From Apricaphanius iberus (Eukaryota; Chordata; Actinopteri; Cyprinodontiformes; Aphaniidae): a stretch of DNA of 64,000 bases. Position numbers and translations under genes: made by a program. Position 1 is the stretch's first letter. Every line of letters begins with the position of its first letter. Positions 1 through 42,420 of the stretch are shown here, piece after piece. The DNA is taken from contig JAPXFQ010002690.1 of assembly GCA_028564705.1 (NCBI GenBank), positions 1,704,501 through 1,768,500 on the forward strand, in the 5' to 3' direction. The notes below the pieces were generated by a model. The model saw only the letters and a list, made by a program, of their open reading frames with translations. It was not told the DNA's origin and searched no databases.

Positions 1-266
1 CATTTTTAATCATCTGCTCATTCCAACCGCATCTTCTGATCGTTTGCTACCGGCTACGTCTTTTGTTCTTTTGTTGAATGTTGTGGCGAGTCGATGGAAT
101 TCCACAGAACATTTTGTTGTTTTTATCAAAGAGATTTGTGCCACCAACAGCACTAGCACATGACGTGCAGTAGAGCAGGGAGTGATGTAGACCTGTAATC
201 CCTCTATAAGCACCTACTCCCTGCTTCTGTTTTTCGATCTTTATGCCAAAATTTAATTTCTTACAG
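1..266 (+). other. eprs1 intron (3' part)
   Basis: Ends in a normal acceptor at 265-266. No coding exon or repeat recognised. Confidence 0.7.
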
Positions 267-30104
<29,838 letters not shown>

Positions 30105-30750
30105 ACCTCTGATCCTTCAAAATGGCCTTCCCTGTAGAAAAATGACTGTACCACGTTCTCAAACCTGTCTAGCCTGAGAGGCGGCTGACTTGTTTCAAAT
30201 TTAAAATATGTATGTTTGTTTTATTTTTTCTACATGTTTTGAAATGATTGATGGGAAGTTGTGGGTCTTGAAATGATTTACTCCCAGAGTTTGGCTATAA
30301 TCCTTTATCAGTCCTTAAAAGCTGAGCCATCCACAAAGGCAATCCTGGTCATTTCCAACAGGCTGAATCCCTAAATGAGGTCTTTTCTAGAATCCAACTG
30401 TAATCTTTGTCATATTTTGGTCTTAACTTCTGTATAACAGGTTTGGGTTTTAAAATTCTGCTAAACACTAGAAAACGCAGAAATTAAAGGAATTTTACTC
30501 TGTACTTCTGAGGAAAGGCCTGTCACACTTATCTCACTCAGATGAGATTCTCGGGAACTTGAGTACTTGCAATGGGAGTGTAATTCTAACAGGTACTTCA
30601 TTTTTGGCTCCTTGTGATCTTCTGAAGCCTACAAAATGTGTAACCATGGTAAATGGCAATATGGTGAAAAGTCGAGGATGTAGCTGCCGACCACTTTTGT
30701 CCGACAAAATATCTTTGCAGCCTGTATATTAAAGCAATTTTCACTGCAAC
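30105..30750 (+). other. eprs1: eprs1 3' UTR
   Basis: Non-coding sequence from the stop codon to just past the ATTAAA signal. No long ORF and no repeat recognised. The exact 3' end is inferred. Confidence 0.6.
30728..30733 (+). promoter_or_regulatory. eprs1 poly(A) signal ATTAAA
   Basis: ATTAAA, the commonest variant hexamer, lies about 620 bp after the stop. A GT-rich block (30757-30785) follows at the usual distance for a downstream cleavage element. Confidence 0.6.
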
Positions 30751-30849
30751 CTGCCCTGTGTTGTTTTTGAGTTGGGGTTGTTAATTAGTGTGTTATTGTA
30801 TGGGAAAACTAAAACAATAAATAGCTTAGTATGTGCATATTAATTATGG

Positions 30850-31172
30850 ATTCACAGATGAGTAATGGGGGCGTTCTAATGTACTCATTAGTTAACCTAT
30901 ACCATAAACCGATACTTAAAATGTGGAAACGGCAATAATTTCACAGAAAATATTTATTTTTCACATGAAATTTTTGTTTTTGAGGTCATTTCTTTTCCCT
31001 TATTCAATCATTTGTTTTCACAAGCAGAGAAAAAAATAAAACACGTCTTCCACTTCATTAATTTTTTGGGGTGTGGATGAAGTATCTGCATTTGGTACTC
31101 TGCATCGGCAAGTACTCAGATCCAAGTATCAGTATTGCATCGATTTGAAAAAAGTATTATTGCATCCCTAAT
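30850..31172. mobile_element. hAT-family segment, second copy
   Basis: Resembles 27765-28082 plus 28803-28841 through shared words such as ACTTAAAATGTGGAAAC, CAAGCAGAGAA and GGCAAGTACTCAG, and ends GCATCCCTA. It lies between eprs1 and glo1. Confidence 0.65.
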
Positions 31173-31529
31173 AATTATCAAAGCTTTTGGGATTCTATGG
31201 CTTGTATAAAATTATTACTGAGTCTGTCATAACTATAGACGTCCAAATGGGGTCATGACTAGAAGTCCAAATAGTGGACCCAATTTGCACGTCATTTAGT
31301 AGTCCAGAATTGGTCTTGGACCGACCGACGCAATATAGACGTGATCTGTACGTTCATATGACATCTAATGTTTAGTGGGAAAGTTGAAAACTAGAAGAGT
31401 ACTGACGAAACATCCTAATATAGTAATAACAATTTTTGTGTTCTGAAGGGATTGTTTTTGATGAGGACAACACATAATTACATTTTAGCACAACATTTAA
31501 TATTAGTTTTAAAGGATTTTTTTATAGCT

Positions 31530-31720
31530 TCATCCCCCCGCCCCTTATTTTACAACTTTCCTACATTGAGTTTTACAATGAGGGGGGGAAACTGAAATTC
31601 GGCATTAAAAGCCTTTTATTTTAAAAAAGCCTATACCGGATGTAGTTCTCTTCCAAACGTCCAGGTAAGTAGCTCTCCTGTCCCTGTCAGCGCCACTGAG
31701 GTCTTGTTTGTAAAAAAAAA
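31530..31720 (+). promoter_or_regulatory. Presumed glo1 promoter and 5' UTR
   Basis: Region immediately upstream of the start codon. It holds a C-rich GC-box-like stretch near 31536 and an ETS-like CCGGATGT at 31636. No TATA box is evident. The assignment rests mainly on position. Confidence 0.35.
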
Positions 31721-31789
31721 ATGGGCGACACCGGCTTGTCAGACGAGGCGGCGGCTGGAGCTTGTAAAGATGGAAGCCCTTTAACTAAG
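31721..31789 (+). CDS. glo1: glo1 exon 1
   Basis: Twenty-three codons from the start ATG to Lys, donor gtaagc. Variable N-terminal arm. Confidence 0.93.
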
Positions 31790-34700
31790 GTAAGCAGACT
31801 GTTGTCTCAATGCACACCGGAATAAACCAGCAACAGATACCAAACCCAACAGGCGAAACACTTCCTGACATTATCGGGCTGATTTCTCCTTTTTTTTCCT
31901 GTTCTTTTTAAAGGCGGGTGATTAATTGGCGGTGGTGTGGGATATGGACATAAATGACGGAACTGTCTGATTGCTGCTGTGTATGCGTTCACTTTTCTAC
32001 CTAAAGTGTTCAGCAGCGGCTGCTGTAGGCTAACCTTTAGCTGTTTAACTGTTCTCGCGTGGCGATAAATTATCCAGTGTTCTGACAAACCGGGAGTTAT
32101 CTAACCAATTTTATGTCCTAATCCTAAGGTCACAGAAGGACAAATATACTTTCTTTTAAATGCCTAAACCTAATATATATAGTTTAAGTTGATTTGAACA
32201 GATTTAAAACACCAAAGGGAAAAGTACGTTGTTGGTTGTTGTTTTTTACTGCTGCGCATGCGCATTAACCGAAAGTATGTCATTCTGATGGGCATTCTGT
32301 TTTGTTAGAACACCGGAACTTTTTGGAAGTTTTCTCGCGTCATTCATGAGCGCGTGCGCGGCACGACAGGGTTGCCTGAAAATGCCCAATTTGTTATTTT
32401 TATAATGAAGATTGACATTCCTGTAAATTTTGCAATTGTTGAATAAGGAATTAAAAAAAAAAAAAATTTTTTTAAAGAGAGCGGGTTACCTGACCACTGC
32501 TACGACGACTTCACGGTGTTGTGCACCTGTTCAGATTTTGGATGTTATCCCGTACACTGTTTCTCCCAGTGTCCTGCTGCGGATGGGCCACGGGAGAACA
32601 GTTAAACAGACGGAAGTGGGCTTGTGGCTGCACAAGAACAAGTCGCTACTTGCTACGGCCCTGGCATGGAGGCCGCAGTTTCCCTTGCCTTCCACTCCAA
32701 ATATTTCAAAACAATATCGCTAATAGGTAAAATTAGGCGTCCATAAATCCATTATTTATAAAACTAAACTTTCCATTTAGAAACTATCCCCACCTGTCGA
32801 AAACTTGACCTTTGTTGATTAAAAACAGTTTCCCTTCATTTTGTATTTAACTCTTTTGCATTGCAACCATTATTGTCTTTACTATTTTATTGGCATCTTA
32901 TATGATAGACAATCACAAAATGGTACATAATTGTCATCTAGCTACCAGCTTCACCATCAGTGAATGTTATTTATTTCTCCAGTCCTGCCAGCAATTTCTG
33001 AATGAGTTCAAGTCCGTACTTTTATTGGACCATTCAAATAAAATTTTTATATAGCTCCAGCTGGATTGGTTTAGGTTAGTATTTTCTGTCGGCCCTAAGA
33101 CAGCCCGCCTGGGGTTCCTTGACCCTACCCACACTGCAACCTACGGTCCTCCACGAAGTGCACTTGGCAGAAGTGCAGACAAGGGTTCACGTCCGTAGTG
33201 AACAAGTGTGCGAATAACTGCACGATTGGGACAGCGAAGATTATGCTGCATTCAGAGAGCAAGTCTTTTTCAGCGTCAGCAACGTCAAGATTACATGTTA
33301 AGTCTACGGTGGAGGCCGTTGGTGGAGCGTTGCGGTTTTGTGAGCGTTGGCTCCGTCAACTTTTCAAGCTTTTCCTGCGTTTCAAGCTTCCATGCTCATA
33401 ACACTAGCAACACAGAAGTTCAGCTAGTTTAACTTTTGATGACTTTTCGTTATATGCATGATTTGTTTTGGTTGTTTAAAAGCGTAAAAAAATATATCAG
33501 AGTAATTGATTACAAAAAGAATTGATTGCTGCAGCCCTAAACTTAGCTACCTTATTGCTATGGACTTGTCATAGAAAATGTTATATTGAGAAGTTGTATT
33601 AAGAATGATCTTTTCTGTGTATTCTTACATACTGAGAGAACTGTGTGCCATTTCTTCATGATATAGCGATAGTCTGATTGTGTGACACTGTATAATATTA
33701 GGTTAGGTCGAATAAATTGATATTTGAATCCCTACGTCTAGCGTTCCCATGGAAACGGCCCTCGGAGCACTGGATATCCTTGGATTTAGCTCTCCTGTCT
33801 GACGGAGGCACCTGGGAGTCTGGAAACTTTACCATGGAGAAATGTTTACTGATAGGCTAGAGACAATAGCAATGTTGTCTAAATCTATAAAGTGGTCAGT
33901 CAGTTGGTGGAAGGCAGGATTCAGTTGTTGCGATCGTTCTGTAATACTGTTCCTCCTTGTTTGTGCAAACAAGTTCAAATTAAACCTCCAAGAAATGAAG
34001 AATCTTTTCTCACATCTTTATTTAAAATGTTTTGCGACTACATACCGTTATGTCAAATAAATACATTCTGTAAAATTCAAAAATGCATTTTTTCTTTCAA
34101 AAGTATATTTCCAATATATAAAATTTTATTTTCGGACCCTACCTACCACCACACTCTGGCCGTTTTAGAAAAACACTTCCTTGAGGGCATGTTGTACCTT
34201 GGGTCCAGTTATGGATCATTCCCTTTAATTCTTTTTTTTTTTTTTTCGAGACAGTTTGGAACAGCAACACGTCTTCTGTCAAACAAAACGCCACTGCTTC
34301 CGTCAATACGTTCTATCATTTACTTTTCTTATCATAAGAGATTCAATTACCAAATGCGCTGGCAATTTTTGTCTGGGTGGGAACTTTCTTAAAGTCCACT
34401 TGTAGTTGACGTCCTTTCGAAAAACCTACTTAAACGTAACTTTTATGATAAGCATCAACTTGGGTAAAATATGTTGCCATTCATAAAGAGCCATCATTTT
34501 ATTTTTGCTTTTAAGTTGTAAAAGAAGAAAAAACAAAAATTTAGCAAAAAGGGGATAGATTATGTACAAATTGACATAGTTTCAAACCTAAAAGAAACCC
34601 AGAAAAATGGATCTAAAAAGGATTGTTACATTTAGTGTCATTCTATAATGGAAATTCACAGCAATTATTTAATGAGAAAATCAGAACATCAGATCTCTTT

Positions 34701-37592
34701 AAACCTGAATTTTTTCTTTTTTATTATATTTAAAGTTCCTGAGAGCCATTGTGGAAGGTTTAAAGAGCCACTTGCAGCTCCGGAGCCACAGGTTGCAGAC
34801 TCCTGCTGTAACCAAACCAGTTCCAAATTGTGGAGGTAGCTCCTCGCTTTCCAACAAGCTCCTCCTCAGCCTCAAGTCCACCTTCGGCCATGTTTGTGTT
34901 CACTTTGCGCATTAACCACGAATCGGGCACGCACAAAACCATGCTCTCAACTAAACTTATCGTTATTATCACGAGGAGACGAATTTTCAACGATGTATCG
35001 TAAACGATGAGGTATCACCCACCCCTGCCTTGTGTTAGCTTTGGCGCCTTTATGATCAGATCTCGGTTTAGGTTTGTGGTGTACGCATGTCTGAAGCATT
35101 CGCATCTACCCCCAGGACGCTAACCTGCGGTACATGAGCTGCATTCATATTGGAACCTGCTCTGCTTTTAAAATCAGGCAGTCGCATGGCAGTACTAAGT
35201 GCAAAAAACCTGCAGCATCATCTGCTGTTGATCGGTATCAGATGGAGTATCGGATCATCTCCTACATCATGCAAGCCACAGAAGGCTCTGACCCATTTGC
35301 CAGTGGTAGAACATAGACCACTTAATCTGTAGCTTTTCAACACACTCTTGTTGAATTTCCTATGCTCCTATATAAATATGATTTAGTCAAAATACAGCAG
35401 GCATGCAGCAAAAAAGCTCCCTTCTTCAGCTCTGTTAACAGAAGCTGGCTTCAGAAGGTGGTGGTCACTGACCTTATAAGAGACGGTTTAAAATACAAGA
35501 ATTTAGACACAAATTATTACCTGGCTGGCACAGTACTCGTTGTAATGCAGAGCCTTAAAAAGCAACACATAAACCCATTTTCTGTCCAAATACAAATGGT
35601 AGACAAAATATTATTCAGCAGTTTAACATGTCTTAATATTTCTATGCAAAAAGGCATACAGGGAATAAAGCTGAGTTAAAACGAGGAAAGAGATTTTACA
35701 AATATGTACATGTTAGATAACCTTCCTCTGAGCTTTTCTGTTTACATGCATTGCCTATAAAAAGTATTGTCCTTTTTGTCATCCAGTCCATGTTTGGATT
35801 TTATTATGTTTTGCCTGTTATTGAAGTGGCATATTTCTGCATGAAGATCTGTTCTTTTATGTCTGTTTTAGGATTTTATGATGCAACAAACTATGCTGAG
35901 GGTGAAAGATCCGGTTAAATCCCTGGATTTCTACACCAGGATCCTTGGCATGACGTGAGTTTGGGTTTGGAAGCTGCAGAATAAGAAAATAAGCCCCAAA
36001 AAAGCATAAAAACAAATTGTAACTACACTATTTAACTATTTAACACCAAAGAGAAAACGAATAATCCCCATTTTTTTGCTTTACGGTTTGTATTTTGTGA
36101 TGACTGGTTGCCATGCATGAATCAAGCTCTGCGTAACGTTTCCCTCCGGTGTGCCATATGTTGCAGGCTGCTGCAAAAGTTTGACTTTCCCTCCATGCGT
36201 TTCACGCTCTTCTTCCTGGGCTACGAGGACAAGAAGGAGATTCCTGCCGACGTGAAGGAAAGGACAGCCTGGACCTTCTCCAGGAGAGCCACCATCGAGC
36301 TTACACAGTAAGGACGGATTCTTGGGAGGAAACAATGGACCACAGTATTGGTAGCCATCAACACTTGCTCCTGATTCTGCAATTCTAGGGGTGGAAATAC
36401 TTTCCTCTCATCAGATGTGTTACACATGGTGTATAGTATTTATGTTACTAGTCTTGCTTTGTTTTGGGTTAAGACATACTTGTGCAATAATGTTCAGGCC
36501 AAAATACAGTTGGGAATCTGGGAAAAGACATGAAAACTAATATTAGTATTAGTAACAAAATACAATTATTATTAGTAACAAAACAGAAAAAAAATGTAAC
36601 TAGTGGACAAACGTGCTGCTAATGTTGGCTTAACTAAAGACATTAGGTTCATTTTTCACCCTCACATCAATTTAAACGTAATCATTTCCTGAACATAAAC
36701 CTGATTTGTGAATGAACCTAATGTTGCACTGATGTATAAAGTCAACAATTTGTTTATAATGTTAGACTTTAAACTGTTACCTTGTGTTGGATGTCACCTT
36801 CCAGGAAGCCAGCTGTCGCACGTGTTTCTGGGTCTGTGCTGCTTGCTTTCTTAGTAATGTTGGACCGATGGTAACTAATTAGTTGTTAATGCTATCAGCA
36901 CCGGTACTATAGGCCTACCGATTAAATGGTCGTTCTCTGCGTATTGTGATAATTTCCTTCATATGAAATCAATTCATTGAATCTCACCTGTGGTTTCTCT
37001 CCCTCTTCTCTCTTCAGTAACTGGGGTTCAGAGTCCGATGACAGCCAGTCTTACCACAACGGGAACTCTGATCCACGTGGATTTGGTATCTTTGTTTCCT
37101 ATTTTTATAACAAGCCTTGTATTACATTTGACATTGTTGGCAGCAATTCTCTTTAAGCAACCAGCTTTTCATTATTTGTCCATTTTTCTTAAAGATGCCT
37201 GTCTAAAGCTAAGATTTGGATATATTCATAACGTTATTCTGCACTTCTGCGATCTCTATTTGAATTGTTTCTAGGACACATTGGTATCGCGGTTCCTGAT
37301 GTTTATGCGGCTTGTAAGATGTTTGTGGAGCAAGGAGTAACATTTGTCAAGAAGCCAGATGATGGTAAGATGGGTGAAAAGGTTTTGGATTAAAATATCT
37401 TTCCGGTCTTTATAGACTTATGGTTGATATTTAAAGGTTTTTATTTTTATTATATTCAGATTTTTAACGTCAAATCCCCCTCCTCATGTTTTTCCCTCAG
37501 GTAAAATGAAAGGCTTGGCCTTCATCCAGGACCCTGACGGATACTGGATTGAGATCCTGAGTCCCAACAACATGGTGTCCATCACCTCCTAA
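31721..37592 (+). CDS. glo1: Glyoxalase I (lactoylglutathione lyase), complete, six exons
   Basis: Converts the hemithioacetal of methylglyoxal and glutathione to S-D-lactoylglutathione in the cytosol, the first step of methylglyoxal detoxification. Exons: 31721-31789, 35872-35954, 36167-36307, 37018-37085, 37275-37364, 37501-37592 (543 nt, 180 aa plus stop; human has 184). All borders are GT-AG and in phase. Two vicinal-oxygen-chelate modules are present. The metal ligands are conserved: Gln in MMQQTMLRV, Glu in ATIELTHNW, His in FGHIGIAV and Glu in GYWIEILSP. The start ATG has A at -3 and G at +4 and follows a run of nine A. The short N-terminus differs from human but has the same length class and a similar DEAA element. 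It starts 1.6 kb downstream of the eprs1 stop. Confidence 0.97.
32254..32265. promoter_or_regulatory. NRF1-type palindrome in glo1 intron 1
   Basis: TGCGCATGCGCA is a perfect match to the known NRF1 consensus. It lies about 465 bp into the first intron, in a locally CpG-bearing stretch (32250-32370). It is a candidate promoter-proximal element; binding is inferred. Confidence 0.4.
33241..33445. mobile_element. MITE family A, copy 2 (partial)
   Basis: TATGCTGCATTCAGAG start, then CAAGATTACATGTTAAGTCTA and CAGAAGTTCAGCTAG, matching the copy at 23869. The right terminus is not found. Confidence 0.6.
34480..34805 (-). mobile_element. hAT end fragment
   Basis: On the minus strand it begins CAGGAGTCTGCAACCTGTGG and runs into CTCCGGAGCTGCAAGTGGCT, a common teleost hAT terminus. 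Only this end is clear; the far boundary is approximate. Confidence 0.5.
35872..35954 (+). CDS. glo1: glo1 exon 2 (first metal ligand Gln)
   Basis: Acceptor gttttag, donor gtgagt. Encodes [12 protein letters not shown] and [11 protein letters not shown]; carries the Gln ligand. A 4.1 kb intron precedes it. Confidence 0.96.
36167..36307 (+). CDS. glo1: glo1 exon 3 (Glu ligand)
   Basis: Acceptor ttgcag, donor gtaagg. Encodes [20 protein letters not shown] through SRRATIELT. It contains the first Glu metal ligand. Confidence 0.96.
36308..37017 (+). other. glo1 intron 3
   Basis: 710 bp, AT-rich, with no recognisable feature. Confidence 0.6.
37018..37085 (+). CDS. glo1: glo1 exon 4
   Basis: Acceptor cttcag, donor gtatct. 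Encodes [20 protein letters not shown], the conserved loop before the His ligand. Confidence 0.96.
37275..37364 (+). CDS. glo1: glo1 exon 5 (His ligand)
   Basis: Acceptor tttctag, donor gtaaga. Encodes [20 protein letters not shown] and the FVKKPDDG loop. The His is the third metal ligand. Confidence 0.96.
37501..37592 (+). CDS. glo1: glo1 exon 6 (Glu ligand and stop)
   Basis: Acceptor ccctcag. Encodes [19 protein letters not shown], with the catalytic Glu, and ends at TAA. Confidence 0.96.
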
Positions 37593-37905
37593 AACCTCCT
37601 ACCTGCAGCGTTGCATAAGGCCTGGTGAAGCTGCGGCTTCAAACGGAGAGAGCGTCGGTTTTAAGTAACACACATGGAAGAGCTGTGAGCCAGTGAATTG
37701 GGAACATTTGCATATCGGTACAAAGGCTACCCCAGCGTGGGCCGGACTAATGGACATCTGACTCGCAAACAGATTAGACACACACAAGTTTTTGCGATAT
37801 ATATAGTTCTCTACTTTGTATAGCTGTTGTTTTTGCTTGTCATCGTCATGTCTGATGCTGAAACAGTTTTACTTTGAAATAAATCTGAAAGCCACAGCTT
37901 TACCC
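37593..37905 (+). other. glo1: glo1 3' UTR
   Basis: From the stop to about 20 bp past AATAAA at 37878. No ORF or repeat recognised. Confidence 0.65.
37878..37883 (+). promoter_or_regulatory. glo1 poly(A) signal AATAAA
   Basis: Canonical hexamer 286 bp after the stop codon, followed by T/GT-rich sequence. Confidence 0.7.
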
Positions 37906-40344
37906 ATGGATTTCTAAAATTATTTCTGTGATTTAGAAACCAGAAAGTTGTGTGTCCCAAACTTTTGTGTCAACAAAATTGGTGGTAATTTAAAGTGATT
38001 ATCTTTGTTTAGCTTTTGACCATAACTCCTATTTCAGAATTAAAAGCATTGATTGAGAGAAGAAATACTGGGAAGCAATAGGTTGTGTAAATTATTTAGT
38101 CTATTAAAGTAGATTACAGTTTACTGGGGGGATTTTTCTACCAAAAGGCAGATAGTTCAGCCTCCTGCAGCAAAATGAGAACACATCAGACTCTTTGATC
38201 ATAGGCAGCGAGGGAAGAGGTAAATGTGTAATATCTTCTGTGAAAGACACTTTAAAGAAATGGACTAGAATGTTACTATGCTAGCGTAGCAAGTTAATTC
38301 AATTTGGAGCTTGAAGTTCAAGCCTAAAATAAAGTACATGACTAGACATTACAAACGTAGCTTTTTGAAACCACTTGGGGTTCACCGTCATTCTAACATT
38401 CTAAAAAAGGCTTTACTCTATACTCTCCTGCTCTTTCCACAGCTTCTTCAGACTGATTAACATGTCTCACTTCCCTGGTTTTCTTGCTGTCTGATCATTT
38501 GATTTATTTTTTTGTCAAAAAGCTAAATTTCACCTGTGATGAATATGCACATTTATCTGAAGTAACAAGAATTGTCTGCGCAAATAAAATAGTATGTAAC
38601 GTAATCAGTGAGGATCATCTTTGTGAGGTTCTCCATGATCTTTAGCCGTTTCGTCCTACTTACCATGTTAGTGTTCCTGCAGGTTATCTGCTGCCTGGCA
38701 GGGAGTAGGTATTGGACGTTGGACCCCCCCCCCTGTCTTGCTGTTTGTAGGTACATTATTTATTTGTACCTTGTAAATAATTTATAGCTCACAGAAGTGG
38801 AAGGGATTTTATTTCTGTCAATTAAAATACACATAGGTAAGGAAGTAAAGAATTTTATGCTCACTTAAAATTTATTTAGAAGAAATGAAAAAACATGTTT
38901 GTGTTTCTATAAATCCTCTGCATTTAGTTAATGTATGTGATATGGGGTTTCAATGGAGATGAAACCAGATTGTATTTCTTCAGCTTGTGTGTTTAGAGCC
39001 CTTTTGTGCCACTAGAGGGTGCTTTTAACAAAGTTGTGTATCAGTAACCGATCAACAACCCCTCCATTCCCTTACACTGATGCTTTCTGCAAGCTTCCTA
39101 TATGAAGCCTGTAGAAATATCTGGAGTCTTAAGTATATCTTACTATTTATTGTTCCCAAATGGATTAAGAGCAATGGATTTGTTTGAAATGTCAAGGTAA
39201 AAATATGTAGCTCTGCTTACCTGATTACTAGTATGTCTCATAAAATTGTGACAGTCTTTTCGCCTCTCTTTTCAGAGACCTCTTGTCTCATTACAACCTT
39301 CATCTTGTCAGCACTATCGCTAGCTAGTTGAATATAAAGCTGCAGGCATTCATATGTGCCTTGGTTTGCTTAGTCAGCAGTTCAGTCTATCAGCATTTTG
39401 AGCTAGAATGACTCAGCACTACTAACTCCGCTGTAGGCTGGCTCATGAACAGTTTGAAACTAAAGGATTATTCCACTCCTCTACTGACATTGTTAGGTCA
39501 TTGCAATGTCGTGAGGGAAATCCAACGACCCCAGTTTAGGTGAAAGTTCCTTTTTAGGTACCATGCAGCTAAAGAAGGGTGTTCAAATTCCAGTTTAATT
39601 TTATTGGCCATATTTGTGCAAAAAAGTAAGAAAGGGTGTTGAGATGTGTATTGATCAGAGGTCCATATGTTTCTCTACTACACATTAAACACACCCTACA
39701 GTCTCCAGCAGTTGCTAATAGACAATCTCCTTGTTTTAAATTACATCGTACATTGCTGAGGCCAATGCACACCTTTTTTAGAAACAAAATGGATCTGCAA
39801 CACCACAACTTAATGACGGGTCACAGAAAATTACGTTTTGAACCGGGGTTCTGGATACTTTTTTGCCAGCTCAGAGGTTCCAACTGTCACTGCTGCTGTT
39901 CCGAATGTAAGACAAGCGAGAGAAACTGTACCCACAACTCACCGATGACCAGAAAATGTCAAAGACACACATCAACCTCTTGAAGTCTAAAAATGCATCT
40001 TTGTTATGCTTCATAATAAGAACTCCTGCGTGTTGTTAATGATTTAACTGTGCCTATGTTTGCTTTTTAACAAGTTGCTAACCCGATGAAGCTCTGCTTC
40101 CTAGTTTCCCTCACTGGTTAAATAGTGAGGCAACAGAAGCAGCATGGATTTTTAAAGACCTTTTTCTGAAACTTCTCTGAGTTGACATGGATATATATAT
40201 ATATATATATATATCAACTTCTTGAGTTGCTGCAGGAAATATGACGGCTCCTCTTTCTAGGGGTATCTGTTTGAATAAAAACTCAGGTAAAGCTGAGTTA
40301 AGCCCCAGATAGTTTCAAGGGTACCAGTGAGGCGTGTGTGTTTG
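37906..40344. other. Intergenic, nothing recognised
   Basis: AT-rich sequence after glo1. Short ORFs only, none resembling a known protein. A short TA run lies near 40190-40213. Confidence 0.6.
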
Positions 40345-40640
40345 GGGGTGGGGTGTAGTGCTTTACATGGTTCAGTACCATTCATGCAAAGGACTTTAGG
40401 ATCCCAGACATCAAGACAGGAATTTAGCCATTTAATCCTTCGACGGTGGGTTTCTTAGGGACCAGGATACTGGTAAATACTTTGAAGCAGTAAGGCACAT
40501 CATACAGCTGCAGAGACTTGACCATAGAGAAGATGATGACCAGCTGGTTAACCCAGGCTCATATGCAGGAGAGTGAGACGAGACACCGGCCGACCCTGGA
40601 GCTTTCCTGAACTCCTCCCAGCCTTCTGATGCTGAAAAAG
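40345..40640 (-). pseudogene. LINE reverse-transcriptase fragment
   Basis: Minus-strand translation in changing frames gives SLQLYDVPYCFKVFTSILVP and KKPTVEGLN, the N-terminal RT region of teleost LINEs. Frameshifts and stops show it is dead. Confidence 0.65.
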
Positions 40641-41438
40641 CCGACGCACATCCTTCTCACAGATTTTTAGCACAGGCAAGGGTCAGAGGGAAGTGGAGTT
40701 ACAGATGGAAAGTTGGAGGTGGGGGCTCCAAGTTATCCTGCTTTGCACGTGTGGCGTCTTGATGAATGGATTGGAGGTGTCAGTGGATGTTTATTTTTAA
40801 ATCTCCCTTTAGTTGTTGATCTTCTTAAACCCTCTCCAAACTAAAACAGAATCTTATTTGATCTGACATTCATTTATGAAGTATAAAGGCGACGCAACAA
40901 TGATTTCATAATCTAACATGAAGCAAAAGTAAAAATGATTTGTCAGACCGATCCATACCTCTTTGAAATAAATAGTTTGGCTAACACAGTTGGGTTATAT
41001 ACAGTCTGTGGTTAAAATCCATCAATCCAACAAACATCAGTTGATTCAGGACCTGGGTTGTTTATTTATTTAAAGAACTTTATTGAACAACAATAAGTAT
41101 ACAAAAAATGAATAAATGAGGGGTTTTTTATGCTTCGAACATCAATGTATCATCACGTCGACTTCTCCCATTTTTTTTTTCAAACGGATCATACAGTGTC
41201 GAGCCAAATCATTAGGTTGTGCAAACTGTATCTTTATGTTGTTGTTATCAGCCTGGTGTTGAAAGAGTGCTATATAGATAAATCATGGAAACATGAACAG
41301 GGATGCAGTACATCTGTTTGTTTTTTAGCCATTTACTAAATGAGTTAACTAAAAAGCCATATTTGTGGGCTTTTGGTCATGTTTGAATTCCCCGACTAGT
41401 TGTGCTGTTTTGCCTGATTGACAGGCAGAGGTCTACTG

Positions 41439-41493
41439 TGGCTCATCAGTTGGGTGTTTGACTTGAAATTGTGTGGTTGGTGGTTTGAGACCC
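41439..41493 (+). mobile_element. tRNA-derived SINE head
   Basis: Box A-like TGGCTCATCAGTTGG and box B-like GGTTTGAGACCC separated by about 28 bp, followed by CGGCACTG. It resembles a tRNA-derived SINE 5' region; no intact tRNA fold is claimed. Confidence 0.55.
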
Positions 41494-41539
41494 GGCACTG
41501 ACGGACTTGACCATTGTGTGTCTGAGCTGGTAATAATGT

Positions 41540-41705
41540 ATCCAGCATTACCCAGCAATTAATTCCAACCCATTTTGTTGGGTTAAATTGCACAACCCAT
41601 CTTGCTGGGTCAAATTAACTACTGCTGGGCTGGTGCAATATTGACCCAGCAGTTGAGTTATAAAGCAGCCCAAAATGGGTTGTTTTTAACCGAACAGTTT
41701 TTTGC
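41540..41705. repeat. Clustered ACCCAGCA / TGGGTTAA palindromic repeat
   Basis: Repeated words AACCCATTTTGTTGGGTTAA, ACCCATCTTGCTGGGTCAA and TGACCCAGCAGTTGAG alternate in orientation. A recurrent teleost repeat pattern, possibly the tail of the adjacent SINE. Confidence 0.5.
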
Positions 41706-42420
41706 GTGTAGACATTTTTTGTTCTGACATCACTCTGAATGTTTCCTGCCTCTGGTTAGTTGTGAATTTTAAAATTGAATTGTATTGTGTAAAAAGAGGG
41801 GTTTGAACAAATGTTAGTTGTCTGAAGGCATCTGCAGATATAATTTCCCACTGAGTGTCATTGAATCAGGAAGAATCAACCCCAACAACTCTACCCATAT
41901 AGTAAAGGTCCAGTAAAAGTACCCTAACCTTCTGATAGTGGAAATGAGCCTATGGTGTGCAACAAACAGGAAGTTGGCCATCTTGGATTTGTCATGGAGA
42001 AATGGCTTCTTCTTCAATAAAGATGAGACTGGAGTCCTTTGGATGTTCTAGATATTTTTAATAAGCAGTTGGGCCAGATTGCAAGACAAACTGTGCCATG
42101 GTTGAACTCTGAAGCCCCCCCATCCCTAGTATATCGTATATGGTTATCAAAGATTGTCCTCTTCAGTCCCTCCTACGTAGTCCTGTCTGGTTTGCAAAAG
42201 GTTAAATTGCTTCACACTGTGGAGTAACAGGAACGATGTCAGAGGATGTCCTGCTGATATCTGCCGCTTACTAGCATCTGTTTAAGCACACTGATGATGT
42301 CCAAATGACATATTCGATGGTTAAATTACTAAAATGTAACTAATCAATTAATTCTTCAATTAATTCATCACATTTTAGGACTGAGCTTAAATTTTTTCGC
42401 TCCATTTTGACCATTTATAG

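Larger units (their letters stand above)
31790..35871 (+). other. glo1 intron 1, 4.1 kb
   Basis: Holds the NRF1-type motif, a MITE copy (33241-33445) and a hAT end near 34.8 kb. No recognisable feature in 32480-33240, 33446-34380 and 34810-35871. Confidence 0.65.

Noticed and set aside
33892..34392. 166-aa ORF in glo1 intron 1
   Set aside because: No recognisable domain, no splice logic, AT-rich composition; likely chance.
41396..41593. Functional tRNA gene at the SINE head
   Set aside because: Boxes A and B are present but degenerate and I cannot form a full cloverleaf.
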